From the NCBI GenBank assembly GCA_964397775.1, contig CAYNKL010000060.1, positions 1 to 23,710 of the forward strand: DNA of 23,710 nt. The letters are read 5' to 3'. The DNA is from Allosediminivita sp964397775 (GTDB lineage Bacteria; Pseudomonadota; Alphaproteobacteria; Rhodobacterales; Rhodobacteraceae). The notes under the pieces are model-generated. The model was not told the DNA's origin and did no database searches. It saw nothing but the letters and a program-made list of their open reading frames with translations. The position numbers and the translations under genes were made by a program. Position 1 is the first letter of the stretch, and every line of letters starts with the position of its first letter. Positions 14,754-22,979 of the stretch are shown here, piece by piece.

Positions 14754-15239
14754 TCAGATCAGCTCGCGCGGGACCACGAAGTCCCGCGCGACACCGATTC
14801 CGGGGCGCAGGGCGCCCCAGTCGTCGATGTCGAAATCGGCGACAAGCGTGGCGCAGGTCGGGTAGTCCTCAAAGCGGGGATGGTCCGGATCGCTGGCCAG
14901 CAATTCGTGCGCGAAGACGCAGATGCCGGGGTTGTGCCCGATCATCAGCACCGTCTCGCCGCGCGCATCCTTCAGGCAATCCAGCATGGCCCGCGGTTCG
15001 GCGTGGTAGAGCACCGCCTCGAAGCGCGGTTCCGTCGTGGTGCCCAGCAGCGACAGCGTTTCGCGCGTGCGCACGGAGGTTGAGCACAGGATCTCGTCCG
15101 GGGTCAGCCCCTTGCGGGCGAGCCAGTAGCCGATCGCCTCGGCCGAACGCTGGCCGCGCTTGTTGAGGGGGCGGTCGTGATCCTCGAGCCCGAGGGACCA
15201 GTCGGATTTCGCGTGGCGCATGAGAATGAGGCGTTTCAT
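14754..15239 (-). CDS. sixA: SixA-type phosphohistidine phosphatase
   Basis: This is a 161-residue member of the histidine phosphatase (phosphoglycerate-mutase-like) superfamily, of the small SixA type, which removes phosphate from phosphohistidine in signalling or phosphotransfer proteins. The catalytic RHA motif (Arg8, His9) is at the N-terminus in LILMRHAKSDW. Arg57 lies in CSTSVRTRET, and the second histidine, His102, in MIGHNPG. Length and the compact domain match SixA and not the longer mutases. The physiological target is not evident from the neighbours. It lies 48 bp after argB on the same strand and may be cotranscribed with it. Confidence 0.9.
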   Translation of the reverse strand: MKRLILMRHAKSDWSLGLEDHDRPLNKRGQRSAEAIGYWLARKGLTPDEILCSTSVRTRETLSLLGTTTEPRFEAVLYHAEPRAMLDCLKDARGETVLMIGHNPGICVFAHELLASDPDHPRFEDYPTCATLVADFDIDDWGALRPGIGVARDFVVPRELI

Positions 15240-15287
15240 GCGCCTACCATTCCAGACTGCGGGCCGATGGCAAAGCGATTGCCGCCA

Positions 15288-16175
15288 TCACCGGTCAAGC
15301 GGCGGGCGATCTGCCGAGCGGATGAGCGAGCCCGAGCCGTGATCGGTGAAAAGCTCGAGCAGGCAGGCGTTGGGTACGCGGCCGTCGATGATGACCACGC
15401 CGCGTACGCCGTCCTCGATGGCCTTGAGCGCGGTTTCGGTCTTGGGGATCATCCCGCCCGAGATCACGCCTTCGTCGGTCAGGTGGCGCACCTCCTGCGG
15501 GGTGAGCTCGGTCATGACCTCGCCCGCGTCGTTCTTGACGCCCGACACGTCCGTCAGCAGCAGCAGGCGGTCGGCCTTGAGCGCCCCGGCGATGGCGCCG
15601 GCGGCGGTGTCGCCATTGACGTTAAAGGTTTCCTGAGGGCCGCGCCCGGTCGCCACGGGGGCCACGACGGGGATGATGCCCGCGCTGAAAAGATCGTTCA
15701 GCACCTGCGGGTTCATCTGGACCGGCTTGCCGACGAAGCCGAGTTCGGGGTCGTCCGCCTCGCAGACCATGAGATCGTCGTCCTTGCCCGACAGGCCCAC
15801 GGCGCGGCCGCCCTGGTCCATGATGGCCTGCACGATGCGCTTGTTGACGAGGCCGGTCAGCACCATCTCGACCACCTCGACAGTTGCCTGGTCGGTGACG
15901 CGCTTGCCGCGCACGAACTTCGATTCGATGCCGAGCTTGCCCAGCATCTCGTTGATCATCGGGCCGCCGCCGTGCACGACCACCGGGTTGATGCCCACCT
16001 GGCGCATCAGCACGATATCCCGCGCGAATTCGGCCATGGCCTGGGCGTCGCCCATGGCGTTGCCGCCGAACTTCACCACGACGATGGCGCCGCTGTAGCG
16101 CTGCAGGTTGGGCAGCGCCTCGGACAGGGTGCGGGCGGTGACGATCCAGTCTCGGGTCATGTCTTGCGATCTCAT
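15288..16175 (-). CDS. argB: Acetylglutamate kinase
   Basis: ArgB phosphorylates N-acetylglutamate in the second step of arginine synthesis. The 295-residue product has the amino-acid kinase motifs VVKFGGNAMG (34-42, with the catalytic lysine), VVHGGGPMI (66-74) and GKRVTDQATVEVVEMVL. Later come VNGDTAAGAIAGAL and LLLLTDVSGV. The start ATG at 16175 is preferred because a GAGGA lies 6 bases upstream. An in-frame ATG at 16160 would give a slightly shorter protein but is about 15 bases from any Shine-Dalgarno. The N-terminal extension and length resemble arginine-sensitive hexameric enzymes of alphaproteobacteria. engB ends 52 bp upstream of its start. Confidence 0.97.
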   Translation of the reverse strand: MRSQDMTRDWIVTARTLSEALPNLQRYSGAIVVVKFGGNAMGDAQAMAEFARDIVLMRQVGINPVVVHGGGPMINEMLGKLGIESKFVRGKRVTDQATVEVVEMVLTGLVNKRIVQAIMDQGGRAVGLSGKDDDLMVCEADDPELGFVGKPVQMNPQVLNDLFSAGIIPVVAPVATGRGPQETFNVNGDTAAGAIAGALKADRLLLLTDVSGVKNDAGEVMTELTPQEVRHLTDEGVISGGMIPKTETALKAIEDGVRGVVIIDGRVPNACLLELFTDHGSGSLIRSADRPPLDR

Positions 16176-16227
16176 CCTCGGTCCTCGTGCGGGTGCGGGC
16201 GATCCTGCCGGAAGGGGGCGTGAAAGG

Positions 16228-16881
16228 CTAGGCGAGGGTGGCGATGATCGCGCGGAGCGTGGCGATCCCGTCTCCCGTCTCGGAGCTTGTCACCACGATC
16301 TCGGGGTAGGCGGCGGGGTGCTTGGCGAGCTTCTCGCGCACCTGCGCCAGCACCGGCTCGCGGTCCTTCGCCTTGACCTTGTCCTGCTTGGTCAGCACCG
16401 CCTGGAAGGGCACGGCCGAACGGTCGAGCAGGGTCATGATCTCGTCGTCGACCTCCTTGATGCCATGGCGATGGTCCACCAGCACGAAGGCGCGCCGCAG
16501 TGAGGCGCGGCCCGCGAGGTAGGTCTTCAGCAGGGCCTGCCATTCCTGCACCTTCGACACCGGCGCGTTGGCAAAGCCATAGCCCGGCAGGTCGACGATG
16601 TAGTGGCTTTCGGCGGCGGCGAAGTAGTTGATTTCCTGCGTGCGGCCGGGCGTGTTCGACGCCCGCGCCAGACCCTTGCGGCCGGTCAGGGCGTTGATGA
16701 GGCTCGATTTGCCGACGTTGGACCGGCCGGCAAAGCAGATCTCGGTGCGGTCGTCGGGCGGCAGCCCGGACATGGCCACGACCCCCTTCACGAAGTCCAC
16801 CGGCCCGAGGAACAGCTTGCGGCCCGCCTCGCGGGCCGCGTCCTCGGGATCCGGGGCGATGGGGAAGGGAAGCTGGTTCAT
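16228..16881 (-). CDS. engB: Ribosome-biogenesis GTP-binding protein EngB/YihA
   Basis: EngB (YihA/YsxC) is an essential small GTPase for assembly of the 50S ribosomal subunit. The product has 217 residues. G1 is GRSNVGKS (52-59), with NTPGRTQ as switch I (76-82). G3 is DLPGYGFA (97-104) and G4 is TKQD (164-167). SSETGDG near the C-terminus corresponds to G5. The chosen start, ATG at 16881, gives the usual short N-terminus (MNQLPFPIAPD). The frame continues upstream into yidC, but that part is arginine/serine-rich and not conserved. It begins 16 bp after the yidC stop, suggesting cotranscription. Confidence 0.96.
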   Translation of the reverse strand: MNQLPFPIAPDPEDAAREAGRKLFLGPVDFVKGVVAMSGLPPDDRTEICFAGRSNVGKSSLINALTGRKGLARASNTPGRTQEINYFAAAESHYIVDLPGYGFANAPVSKVQEWQALLKTYLAGRASLRRAFVLVDHRHGIKEVDDEIMTLLDRSAVPFQAVLTKQDKVKAKDREPVLAQVREKLAKHPAAYPEIVVTSSETGDGIATLRAIIATLA

Positions 16882-16897
16882 GTGAGGGTCACCGGCG

Positions 16898-18736
16898 TCA
16901 GGACTTGTCGTCCTGCGCCTTCTCCTTGCGTCCGAAGCCCGACTTGATGTTGCCGAGGATGTCCGGCTTGTACCCTTGGCTGCGCATGATCGTGTACTGC
17001 TGGATGAAGGTGATCGTGTTGTTCGAGATCCAGTAGACCACCAGGCCGCTTGCGAAGTGGCCCAGCATGAACATGAAGATCCAGGGCATCCAGGCAAAGA
17101 TCATCGCCTGCGTCTTTTCGGTCGGCGCCGGGTTCAGCTTCTGCTGCAGGAACATCGAGATGCCCAGCAGGATCGGCAGGACGCCGATGAAGATGGTCGC
17201 CAGCATCGTCCCCGGTTCAGGCGCGGCCCAGGGCAGCGCACCGAAGAGGTTGTAGATCGATGTCGGGTCCGGCGACGAGAGGTCGTTGAAGGGCCCGAAG
17301 AAGTCGGCGTGGCGCAGTTCGATGGTGACGAAGATCACCTTGTAGAGCGAGAAGAAGATCGGGATCTGCAGCAGGATCGGCAGGCAGCCCGAGGCCGGGT
17401 TCACCTTTTCCTTCTTGTAAAGCGCCATCATCTCCTGCTGGAGCTTCTGACGGTCGTCGCCGGCCTGCTCTTTGAGCTTCTCCATCTCGGGCTGCAGCTC
17501 CTTCATCTTCGCCATCGAGACGTAGGACTTGTAGGCCAGCGGGAAGAGCAGGGCCTTGATGCCGAGCGTCAGCACGATGATCGACACGCCCATGTTGCCG
17601 ATGAGGTTGTGCAGGAAGTGCAGCGCCGCGAAGATCGGCTTGGTCAGGAAGAAGAACCAGCCCCAGTCGATGGCATCCACGAAGCGGTCGATGCCGCCCT
17701 TCTGGTAGTCGCGGATCGTGTCCCATTCCTTGGCGCCCGCGAAAAGCTGCGTGGTGCTTTCGGCGGTCTCGCCGGGGGCGATGGTCAGCGTGCGCTGTAC
17801 CGCCTCGGTCTGGTAGATGTCGCGGCGTTCGTCGTACTTGGCGGTCTGCTTGAAGGGGCTGCCGGGATTGGGGACCAGCGTGGTCATCCAGTAGTGGTCG
17901 GTGAAGCCGATCCAGCCGTTCTCGGTCACCTGCGTGACCTCGGCGCGGGCGCCCTCGCTGGCCGAAACGTCGAAATCGGCCATGTCGTCGTAGCCGAATT
18001 CCGACAGCTGGCCGTCGGCCATGGCGATGACGCCTTCATGCAGGATGAAGAAGTTCTTGAGGTTCTGCGGCTCGCCGTGGCGCGCAACGATGCCGTAGGG
18101 CGCCGCCGACATGGTCGCGTCCGAGGTGTTCTCGACCGACTGGGTGACGGTGAACATGTAGTTCTCGTCGACCGAGATCTCGCGGCGGAAGGTCAGGCCC
18201 GCGGGGCTCTGCCATTCCAGCGTGACGGGGCTCTCGGTGGTCAGCGTGTCGCCTTCGGCGATTTCCCAGGCGGTGTTGGCGCCGGGCACCGCGTCGAGGC
18301 CGAGACCCGAACCGGGGGCCCAGCCGTAGAGCGCGTAGTAGGGATTGTCGCTGCCGACCGGCGAGAGGATCTGCACGATGGGCGAATCCGGATCGACCTC
18401 GACGTGGTAGTCCTTGAGCCGCAAGTCATCGAGCCGCCCGCCGGTGAGCGAGATGGAGCCCTCGATGCGCGGGGTGTCGATCTGCAGGCGGGGCGCCTCG
18501 GTCGTCGCCGCGGGGCTTCCGGCCTCGGTATTGGCGGCAAGGTCGCTGCCGCCCGGATCGGGGGCCGTGCCGGGCGCGGAGGCCACGCCATCGCCGGACT
18601 CGGCGGGGGCGGTCTCGGCGATGGTCTCCTGCTCCTGAGGCGCCTGCTCCGGCGGCGGGAACAGAACAAACCAGATCAGGATCACCACGAAGCTCAATGC
18701 GGTGGCGAGCAGGAGGTTCTTGTTCTGACTGTCCAT
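16898..18736 (-). CDS. yidC: Membrane protein insertase YidC
   Basis: YidC/Oxa1 inserts and folds inner-membrane proteins, alone or with SecYEG. The 612-residue product has a first membrane helix (LLLATALSFVVILIWFVLF, residues 9-27), a low-complexity acidic and Pro/Ala linker, and the large periplasmic beta domain. The conserved C-terminal core begins at about residue 370, with GVSIIVLTLGIKALLFPLAY and YVSMAKMKELQPEM. It continues with YKKEKVNPASGCLPILLQIP, IFFSLYKVIF and the last helices. The tail ends in a basic KEKAQDDKS. In this window it is followed by engB and argB, as in related genomes. The genes usually upstream of it (rpmH, rnpA, yidD) are not present. Confidence 0.97.
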   Translation of the reverse strand: MDSQNKNLLLATALSFVVILIWFVLFPPPEQAPQEQETIAETAPAESGDGVASAPGTAPDPGGSDLAANTEAGSPAATTEAPRLQIDTPRIEGSISLTGGRLDDLRLKDYHVEVDPDSPIVQILSPVGSDNPYYALYGWAPGSGLGLDAVPGANTAWEIAEGDTLTTESPVTLEWQSPAGLTFRREISVDENYMFTVTQSVENTSDATMSAAPYGIVARHGEPQNLKNFFILHEGVIAMADGQLSEFGYDDMADFDVSASEGARAEVTQVTENGWIGFTDHYWMTTLVPNPGSPFKQTAKYDERRDIYQTEAVQRTLTIAPGETAESTTQLFAGAKEWDTIRDYQKGGIDRFVDAIDWGWFFFLTKPIFAALHFLHNLIGNMGVSIIVLTLGIKALLFPLAYKSYVSMAKMKELQPEMEKLKEQAGDDRQKLQQEMMALYKKEKVNPASGCLPILLQIPIFFSLYKVIFVTIELRHADFFGPFNDLSSPDPTSIYNLFGALPWAAPEPGTMLATIFIGVLPILLGISMFLQQKLNPAPTEKTQAMIFAWMPWIFMFMLGHFASGLVVYWISNNTITFIQQYTIMRSQGYKPDILGNIKSGFGRKEKAQDDKS

Positions 18737-18771
18737 GAGCGCGGCGTGCCTTTCCTGTCACATCAGCCCGC

Positions 18772-18800
18772 GTTCAACAGTTCGGACACCCAAAGGTCAA
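18772..18800 (-). promoter_or_regulatory. Candidate yidC promoter
   Basis: On the minus strand, TTGACC (18800-18795), preceded by C, is a good -35. A -10-like TTGAAC (18777-18772) lies at 17-bp spacing. This puts transcription start about 30 bases before yidC. The 282-bp gap 18737-19018 otherwise holds no gene that I can support and no clear terminator for the EAL gene. Confidence 0.4.
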
Positions 18801-19018
18801 GCGGATTCCCCGTGAATGCAGGCCATGACGGCGTCGCATCCCCGCGCGGGCGGTCCTTTGCCATGCCGCGGGGGGCGCATCGGCCTGTGAGGGGGCCCGG
18901 AAGACGCGAAGAGCGGGCAATGCGGATGCCGCCGGGCACCCGTCATCCTGACTGTCCGCCGCAGTGTAGTGGTCTCGGGGAGGCCCCTGGCCCGGCTACC
19001 TGATCGCTCCGGGCGCCA

Positions 19019-20569
19019 TCAGCCGCCGCTGCGCCCCAGGTTGCGGGCGTCCTCGATAGTCTCCTCGTGCTTGCGTGCCCATTCGACCAGCCGTTCCGAC
19101 GGCATCGGGCGCGCGACGGCAAAGCCCTGCACGTGGTCGCAGCCAAGCTGCGCCAGCAGGGTGTGTTCGCCCGTGGTTTCGACCCCTTCGGCCAGCGTCT
19201 CGAGCTGCAGGCGATCGGCCATGCTCAGCACGGCGGCCAGCATGCGGCGCTGCTCCTCGTCCTGGTCGACGCGGGTGATGAAGCTGCGGTCGATCTTCAG
19301 CCGATGCACCTTGAAGCGGCGCAGCGCGGTGATCGAGGCGTGCCCGGTGCCGAAATCGTCGAGGTCGACGTGGCAGCCCACCTGCCCGAGCTGCACGATA
19401 TTGCGCGCCAGTACCCCGTCAGGGGAATCCGCGATCACGGTTTCCAGCACTTCCAGCCCCAGTCGGTCGCAGCCGAGCCCGAAGCGGTCGAGCTCCCATC
19501 GGATTCGCTCGACAAGGTTGGGGTTGCGCAGCTCGGCGCTCGAGAAGTTGATGCTGACGCGGGGGATGTCGAGCCCCGCGCGGTCCCAGTCGCACAGCGC
19601 GCGCAGCGACTGTTCGAGCATCACCTGGCTCAACCGGTCCATCTGGTGCGCTTCCTCGAGCAGGCGCAGGAACTGGCCAGGCGGCACGATGCCGCGTTCG
19701 GGGTGGATCCAGCGCGCCAGCGCCTCGACCCCGCTGATGCGCCCGGTCGAGGTGCAGACCTGCGGCTGGAACCACGGCTGGATCTGCCCGGAGGTGAGTG
19801 CGCGTTCCACATCGGCCAGCAGGCTTGCGCGGGCGTCGCGGGCGGCGCGCAGGCTTTCGGACCAGGCGCGGATGGCCGAGGGCCCGTTCGAAAGCGCCTC
19901 GGAAAGCGCGGTCTGCGCCGCCTCGATCATCGAGCTGCCGCTGGCGGCCGCGGACAGGCGCTGGCTGCTGACAAAGCCGACGGAGACCGCCACGTAATGT
20001 GTGGCGCCGTCGATTTCGGTCGGCTCCTCCAGCCCGCGCTGCAGCCGGGCGGCAAGCTGAAGCAGGTGTTCGAGCCCGGCGCGCAGGGCAGGGGCCATTA
20101 GTACCATGAAACGGCGGTCCCCGACGCGCAGCACCCGGTCGTCGGGACGGAGCATGCCGGTCAGTCGCTGGTGCAGCACCACGCGCAGGGATTCGGCCGC
20201 GCGGTCGCCATGCTGGCGCATGATCTGGTCCAGTCCCTCGGCCTCGATCACCATGCAGGCGGTGGAGAGGTTCGCTGCATGCGCCCGCAGCAGGGCATGG
20301 TCCGCCAGCGACACCGCTTCACCCGCGGGCGTGACATCGTCGGCCGTCGCGGTTTCGCGTTGCGCGGGGCCGGCGGGGTCCTCGGTCTCGGCGGCGAGCA
20401 TGAAAAGGATCGGCATCAGGATGGCGACGACCAGCAGCGCCCCCTCACCGCCGAGCCAGAAGGCGGCGAGCGCGATCGCGGGCAGGAAGGCGATCCACTG
20501 CGGCCCCTTGGGGAGCGTGGCGATCCGGGACCTGACCAGCCCGATGCGGTGCCGGGTTTCGGCTTTCAT
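19019..20569 (-). CDS. Membrane EAL-domain c-di-GMP phosphodiesterase with degenerate GGDEF domain
   Basis: This 516-residue protein should hydrolyse cyclic di-GMP. Two membrane helices lie near the N-terminus (about 24-60). A GGDEF-like domain follows (about 95-235), in which the active motif is replaced by GDRRF (150-154), so no cyclase activity is expected. The EAL domain (about 255-505) keeps its key residues. These are Glu282 in EALARW, Asn341 in SINFSS, Glu376 in EVLE, Asp404/Asp405 in DLDDFGTG, Lys425 in LKIDRSF, Glu461 in AEGVET and Gln481 in VQGF. It is therefore a predicted active phosphodiesterase, with the GGDEF domain perhaps binding GTP or serving for dimerisation. No strong ribosome binding site is visible. 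It stands alone. Confidence 0.92.
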   Translation of the reverse strand: MKAETRHRIGLVRSRIATLPKGPQWIAFLPAIALAAFWLGGEGALLVVAILMPILFMLAAETEDPAGPAQRETATADDVTPAGEAVSLADHALLRAHAANLSTACMVIEAEGLDQIMRQHGDRAAESLRVVLHQRLTGMLRPDDRVLRVGDRRFMVLMAPALRAGLEHLLQLAARLQRGLEEPTEIDGATHYVAVSVGFVSSQRLSAAASGSSMIEAAQTALSEALSNGPSAIRAWSESLRAARDARASLLADVERALTSGQIQPWFQPQVCTSTGRISGVEALARWIHPERGIVPPGQFLRLLEEAHQMDRLSQVMLEQSLRALCDWDRAGLDIPRVSINFSSAELRNPNLVERIRWELDRFGLGCDRLGLEVLETVIADSPDGVLARNIVQLGQVGCHVDLDDFGTGHASITALRRFKVHRLKIDRSFITRVDQDEEQRRMLAAVLSMADRLQLETLAEGVETTGEHTLLAQLGCDHVQGFAVARPMPSERLVEWARKHEETIEDARNLGRSGG

Positions 20570-20663
20570 GACTGCGTGACCTGATGACCATTTCCTAGGA
20601 CGGGAAACTAAGCCGAGTCGGTAACGCAGCCCTTAACGCAGGACGGGAATCTTGCGGTGTCGC

Positions 20664-20882
20664 TCAGGCCTCGCGGAAACGCAGGTAGAGACCGCAGGCG
20701 CTGTCCGGGCCGACCGTGACGCTGCCGGCAGCCGTCTGGTAGGCCACGGCGTTTTCCGCCAGCAGGGCGGTCAGCACGGATAGCGAGCGGCATCGCAACC
20801 CGAGGGCCGCCATGCGCATCTGTCCCGCCGTGTCGTCGGGCATCGGGCCGTACTCCTCTACAACCGCCGCGCGCAGGCGCAC
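20664..20882 (-). CDS. Uncharacterised 72-residue protein downstream of the class V enzyme
   Basis: I do not recognise this family. The GTG start at 20882 directly follows the TGA of the upstream gene (TGAGTG, zero gap), which points to translational coupling. The product has an amphipathic stretch (AALGLRCRSLSVLTALLAENA) and then AYQTAAGSVTVGPDSACGLYLRFREA, a plausible small alpha/beta domain. It has two cysteines and no signal peptide. An overlapping alternative frame (20608-20886) is arginine/proline-rich and looks non-coding. Third-position GC supports the frame given here. It may work with the PLP enzyme. Confidence 0.6.
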   Translation of the reverse strand: MRLRAAVVEEYGPMPDDTAGQMRMAALGLRCRSLSVLTALLAENAVAYQTAAGSVTVGPDSACGLYLRFREA

Positions 20883-22325
20883 TCACCCCGCCAGGGCGGT
20901 AAACCGTGCGGTCGTCGCGTCGGCGCTGTAGCGTGCGGCATGTCTGGCGACGTTCCCGGCAAGATCGGTCACCGCGTCGAGAATGCGCGCCACCTGGTCG
21001 TCGGTATGGGCGTAGCTGAGGTTCAGCCGCACCCAGCCAGGTTTGTCGATCTCGTGCCCGCCCTCGAGCCGCGAAAAGAGGCTCTCCGACGTGGCTTGGT
21101 CAAGGCCGAGCAGCTCATGCGCATAGGGGCCCGCACAGGCGCAGCCGCCCCGCACCTGCACGCCGTAGAGATCCGAGAGCATCCGCGTGAAGAGCTGGTG
21201 ATGCACCGGGGTACCGTCATCGTCGCGCACCTGGAACGAGAAGATCGGCAGCGCGCCCTCGGTCACGGCGGGGCCCAGCAGGCGGATGTTGGAGTGACCA
21301 GCCAGCCTTTCGATCCCGCGCGCCCGCAGCGCGTGGTCGCGGGCCGCGATCCGTGCCGCGCCGACCGCGTCCTTGACCAGCATGGCCAGTGCCGCGCGGA
21401 TGTCGCCGATCACGTTGGGGGTGCCGGCTTCCTCGCGCGCCTCGACGCGGGGCGAATAGGCGTGGCGCCAGGGCGAGACAAAGCTCACCGTGCCGCCGCC
21501 CGGCGCGGTCGAGGTCACGCCGTCGACGATGGTGTCGCGGATCACCGCAACGCCCGTGGCCGCCGGGCCGCCGACGAACTTGTGCGGCGAAAAGACGATT
21601 GCGTCCTTGGCGCAGTCCGTGGCGGGGGACATGTCCATGGGCAGGTAGGGGCCGCCGCCCGCGTAATCCCAGATCGCCAGCGCTCCGTGCGCCTTCAGCA
21701 GCCGCGTGACGGGATCGGGGTCGGTGATCAGCCCCGTCACGTTCGAGGCCGCCGAGAAGCTGCCGACCACCAGGTCGGCCCCCGCCTCGGCGTGCAGTGT
21801 CTCTTCCAGCGCAGCAAGGTTGATGCCGCCCTCGGCGGCGCCGGGGATCGTGACGACCCGTGCGCCCGACTCGCGCCAGGGCAGGATGTTGGAGTGATGT
21901 TCGTAGATCGAGTTGATCACCACCACGTCTTCGCCCGCCGCGACACGCTCCTTCAGGCGCAGCAGTCGCACGATCATGTTCAGCCCCGCCGTCGCGCCCG
22001 AGCCGCCGAAGATCACGTGCCCCTCGGGGCCCGCGTTGACGAGCCTGGCAATCGTGCGCCGCGCCTCTTCGCGCATCCGTGTCATGGTCATGCCGCAGAA
22101 AGAGGCCTCGGTGTGCGAGTTGGCGTAGAAGGGCAGGACCCGCTCCGCCACGAAGCTTTCGACCTGCCTCAGCGCACGGCCCGAGGCGGTGTAGTCCGCA
22201 TAGAGAAGCCTCTGCGTTCCGAAGGGCGTTTCGAATTCCATGTCGTTGCCGATGACACCTGCGGCGATGACTTCGGTCACGTCCGGGCGGTCGAGGCTGT
22301 CGCGAAATTCCTGCAGGGCGGACAC
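20883..22325 (-). CDS. Class V aminotransferase, cysteine-desulfurase-like
   Basis: This is a 480-residue PLP enzyme of fold type I, class V (NifS/SufS/Csd-like). The PLP lysine is Lys249 in FSPHKFVGG, and Asp220 in WDYAGGGP is the likely pyridine-nitrogen partner. YEHHSNILPW (141-150) is typical of the class. The segment RGGCACAGPYAH (392-403) aligns with the desulfurase loop RTGHHCAMP, so Cys397 is in the catalytic-cysteine position. It may be a desulfurase, lyase or aminotransferase; it is longer than SufS and not beside suf/isc genes. The GTG start at 22325 has AGGAGA seven bases upstream. It is divergent from an Lrp/AsnC gene, its probable regulator. Confidence 0.88.
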   Translation of the reverse strand: MSALQEFRDSLDRPDVTEVIAAGVIGNDMEFETPFGTQRLLYADYTASGRALRQVESFVAERVLPFYANSHTEASFCGMTMTRMREEARRTIARLVNAGPEGHVIFGGSGATAGLNMIVRLLRLKERVAAGEDVVVINSIYEHHSNILPWRESGARVVTIPGAAEGGINLAALEETLHAEAGADLVVGSFSAASNVTGLITDPDPVTRLLKAHGALAIWDYAGGGPYLPMDMSPATDCAKDAIVFSPHKFVGGPAATGVAVIRDTIVDGVTSTAPGGGTVSFVSPWRHAYSPRVEAREEAGTPNVIGDIRAALAMLVKDAVGAARIAARDHALRARGIERLAGHSNIRLLGPAVTEGALPIFSFQVRDDDGTPVHHQLFTRMLSDLYGVQVRGGCACAGPYAHELLGLDQATSESLFSRLEGGHEIDKPGWVRLNLSYAHTDDQVARILDAVTDLAGNVARHAARYSADATTARFTALAG

Positions 22326-22437
22326 GGGGCACTCTCCTTCTGACTGGTCTCAGAGAGAGGAATACTTTAGCCTTCAGTGTGAATGCGCTATCAAATACAG
22401 ACCATTGTGCCGCCAGTCTTCATGAAATGAACGAAAA
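22326..22437. promoter_or_regulatory. Divergent promoter region between the class V enzyme and the Lrp gene
   Basis: This 112-bp AT-richer gap must hold both promoters and probably the operator of the Lrp-type regulator. On the minus strand TTGATA (22394-22389) is a possible -35. On the plus strand TATCAA (22390-22395) is a possible -10. An 8-bp palindrome TTCATGAA lies at 22419-22426. None matches a consensus well enough for a firm call. Confidence 0.45.
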
Positions 22438-22902
22438 TTGACCGGAAAGATCGATCAGATTGACATTCAGTTGCTGAAGGCGCTTCAGCGGCACGGCTCC
22501 GGGCTCACCCAGCGAGAGCTGGCCGAGGTGGTGGGCATGTCGCAGAACGCCTGCTGGCGGCGGTTGAACGCGCTGGAGAAAAGCGGGGTGATCGAGGGGC
22601 GCACGGTGCGCATCAATCGCCGGGCGCTGGGCAAGAACCTCGTCGTCTTCACCATGTTGCGCACCCGCAGCCATTCGCGCGAATGGCTCGACACGTTCCG
22701 CCAGCATGTCACGGCGATCCCCGAGATCGTGGATTTCTACCGGATCGGCGGCGATTACGACTACATGCTCAAGATCGTCACGGACGACATCGAAAGCTTC
22801 GACAGCGTCTATCAGCGCCTGATCGACAAGGTGGAGCTCGACTCGGTCACCTCCTACATCGCCATGGAATCGATCCTCGAGAACCGGCCCATCGCGCTCT
22901 GA
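22438..22902 (+). CDS. Lrp/AsnC-family transcriptional regulator
   Basis: This is a feast/famine regulator of 154 residues. The N-terminal helix-turn-helix is at about residues 5-55 (IDQIDIQLLKALQ, LTQRELAEVVGMSQNACWRR, LNALEKSGVIEG). The C-terminal RAM ligand-binding domain follows, with VDFYRIGGDYDYMLKI (about 98-113). The frame has a stop at 22423 and no ATG between it and the HTH, so TTG at 22438 is the only reasonable start. No clear Shine-Dalgarno is present, and a 4-codon ATG mini-ORF ends across the TTG. It probably controls the divergent class V enzyme and itself, with an amino acid as likely ligand. Confidence 0.92.
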   Translation: MTGKIDQIDIQLLKALQRHGSGLTQRELAEVVGMSQNACWRRLNALEKSGVIEGRTVRINRRALGKNLVVFTMLRTRSHSREWLDTFRQHVTAIPEIVDFYRIGGDYDYMLKIVTDDIESFDSVYQRLIDKVELDSVTSYIAMESILENRPIAL

Positions 22903-22979
22903 GCGATCACCGCGAGGGCAGGCCGGGGCAGGGCAGCGCGGCTCTTTTCACGGGCCCGGCTTTGCCCTATTGCAGCGCC

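Noticed and set aside
16976..19003. 675-codon open frame on the plus strand opposite yidC
   Set aside because: It is antisense to an unmistakable yidC. Long antisense frames are common in GC-rich DNA, and the product is His/Arg/Gly-rich with no family features.
20608..20886. Alternative 92-codon frame downstream of the class V enzyme
   Set aside because: It is Arg/Pro-rich and overlaps a better frame with zero-gap coupling and better third-position GC.
20940..22343. 467-codon plus-strand frame opposite the class V enzyme
   Set aside because: It is a shadow of a clearly conserved PLP enzyme, with composition typical of an antisense frame.
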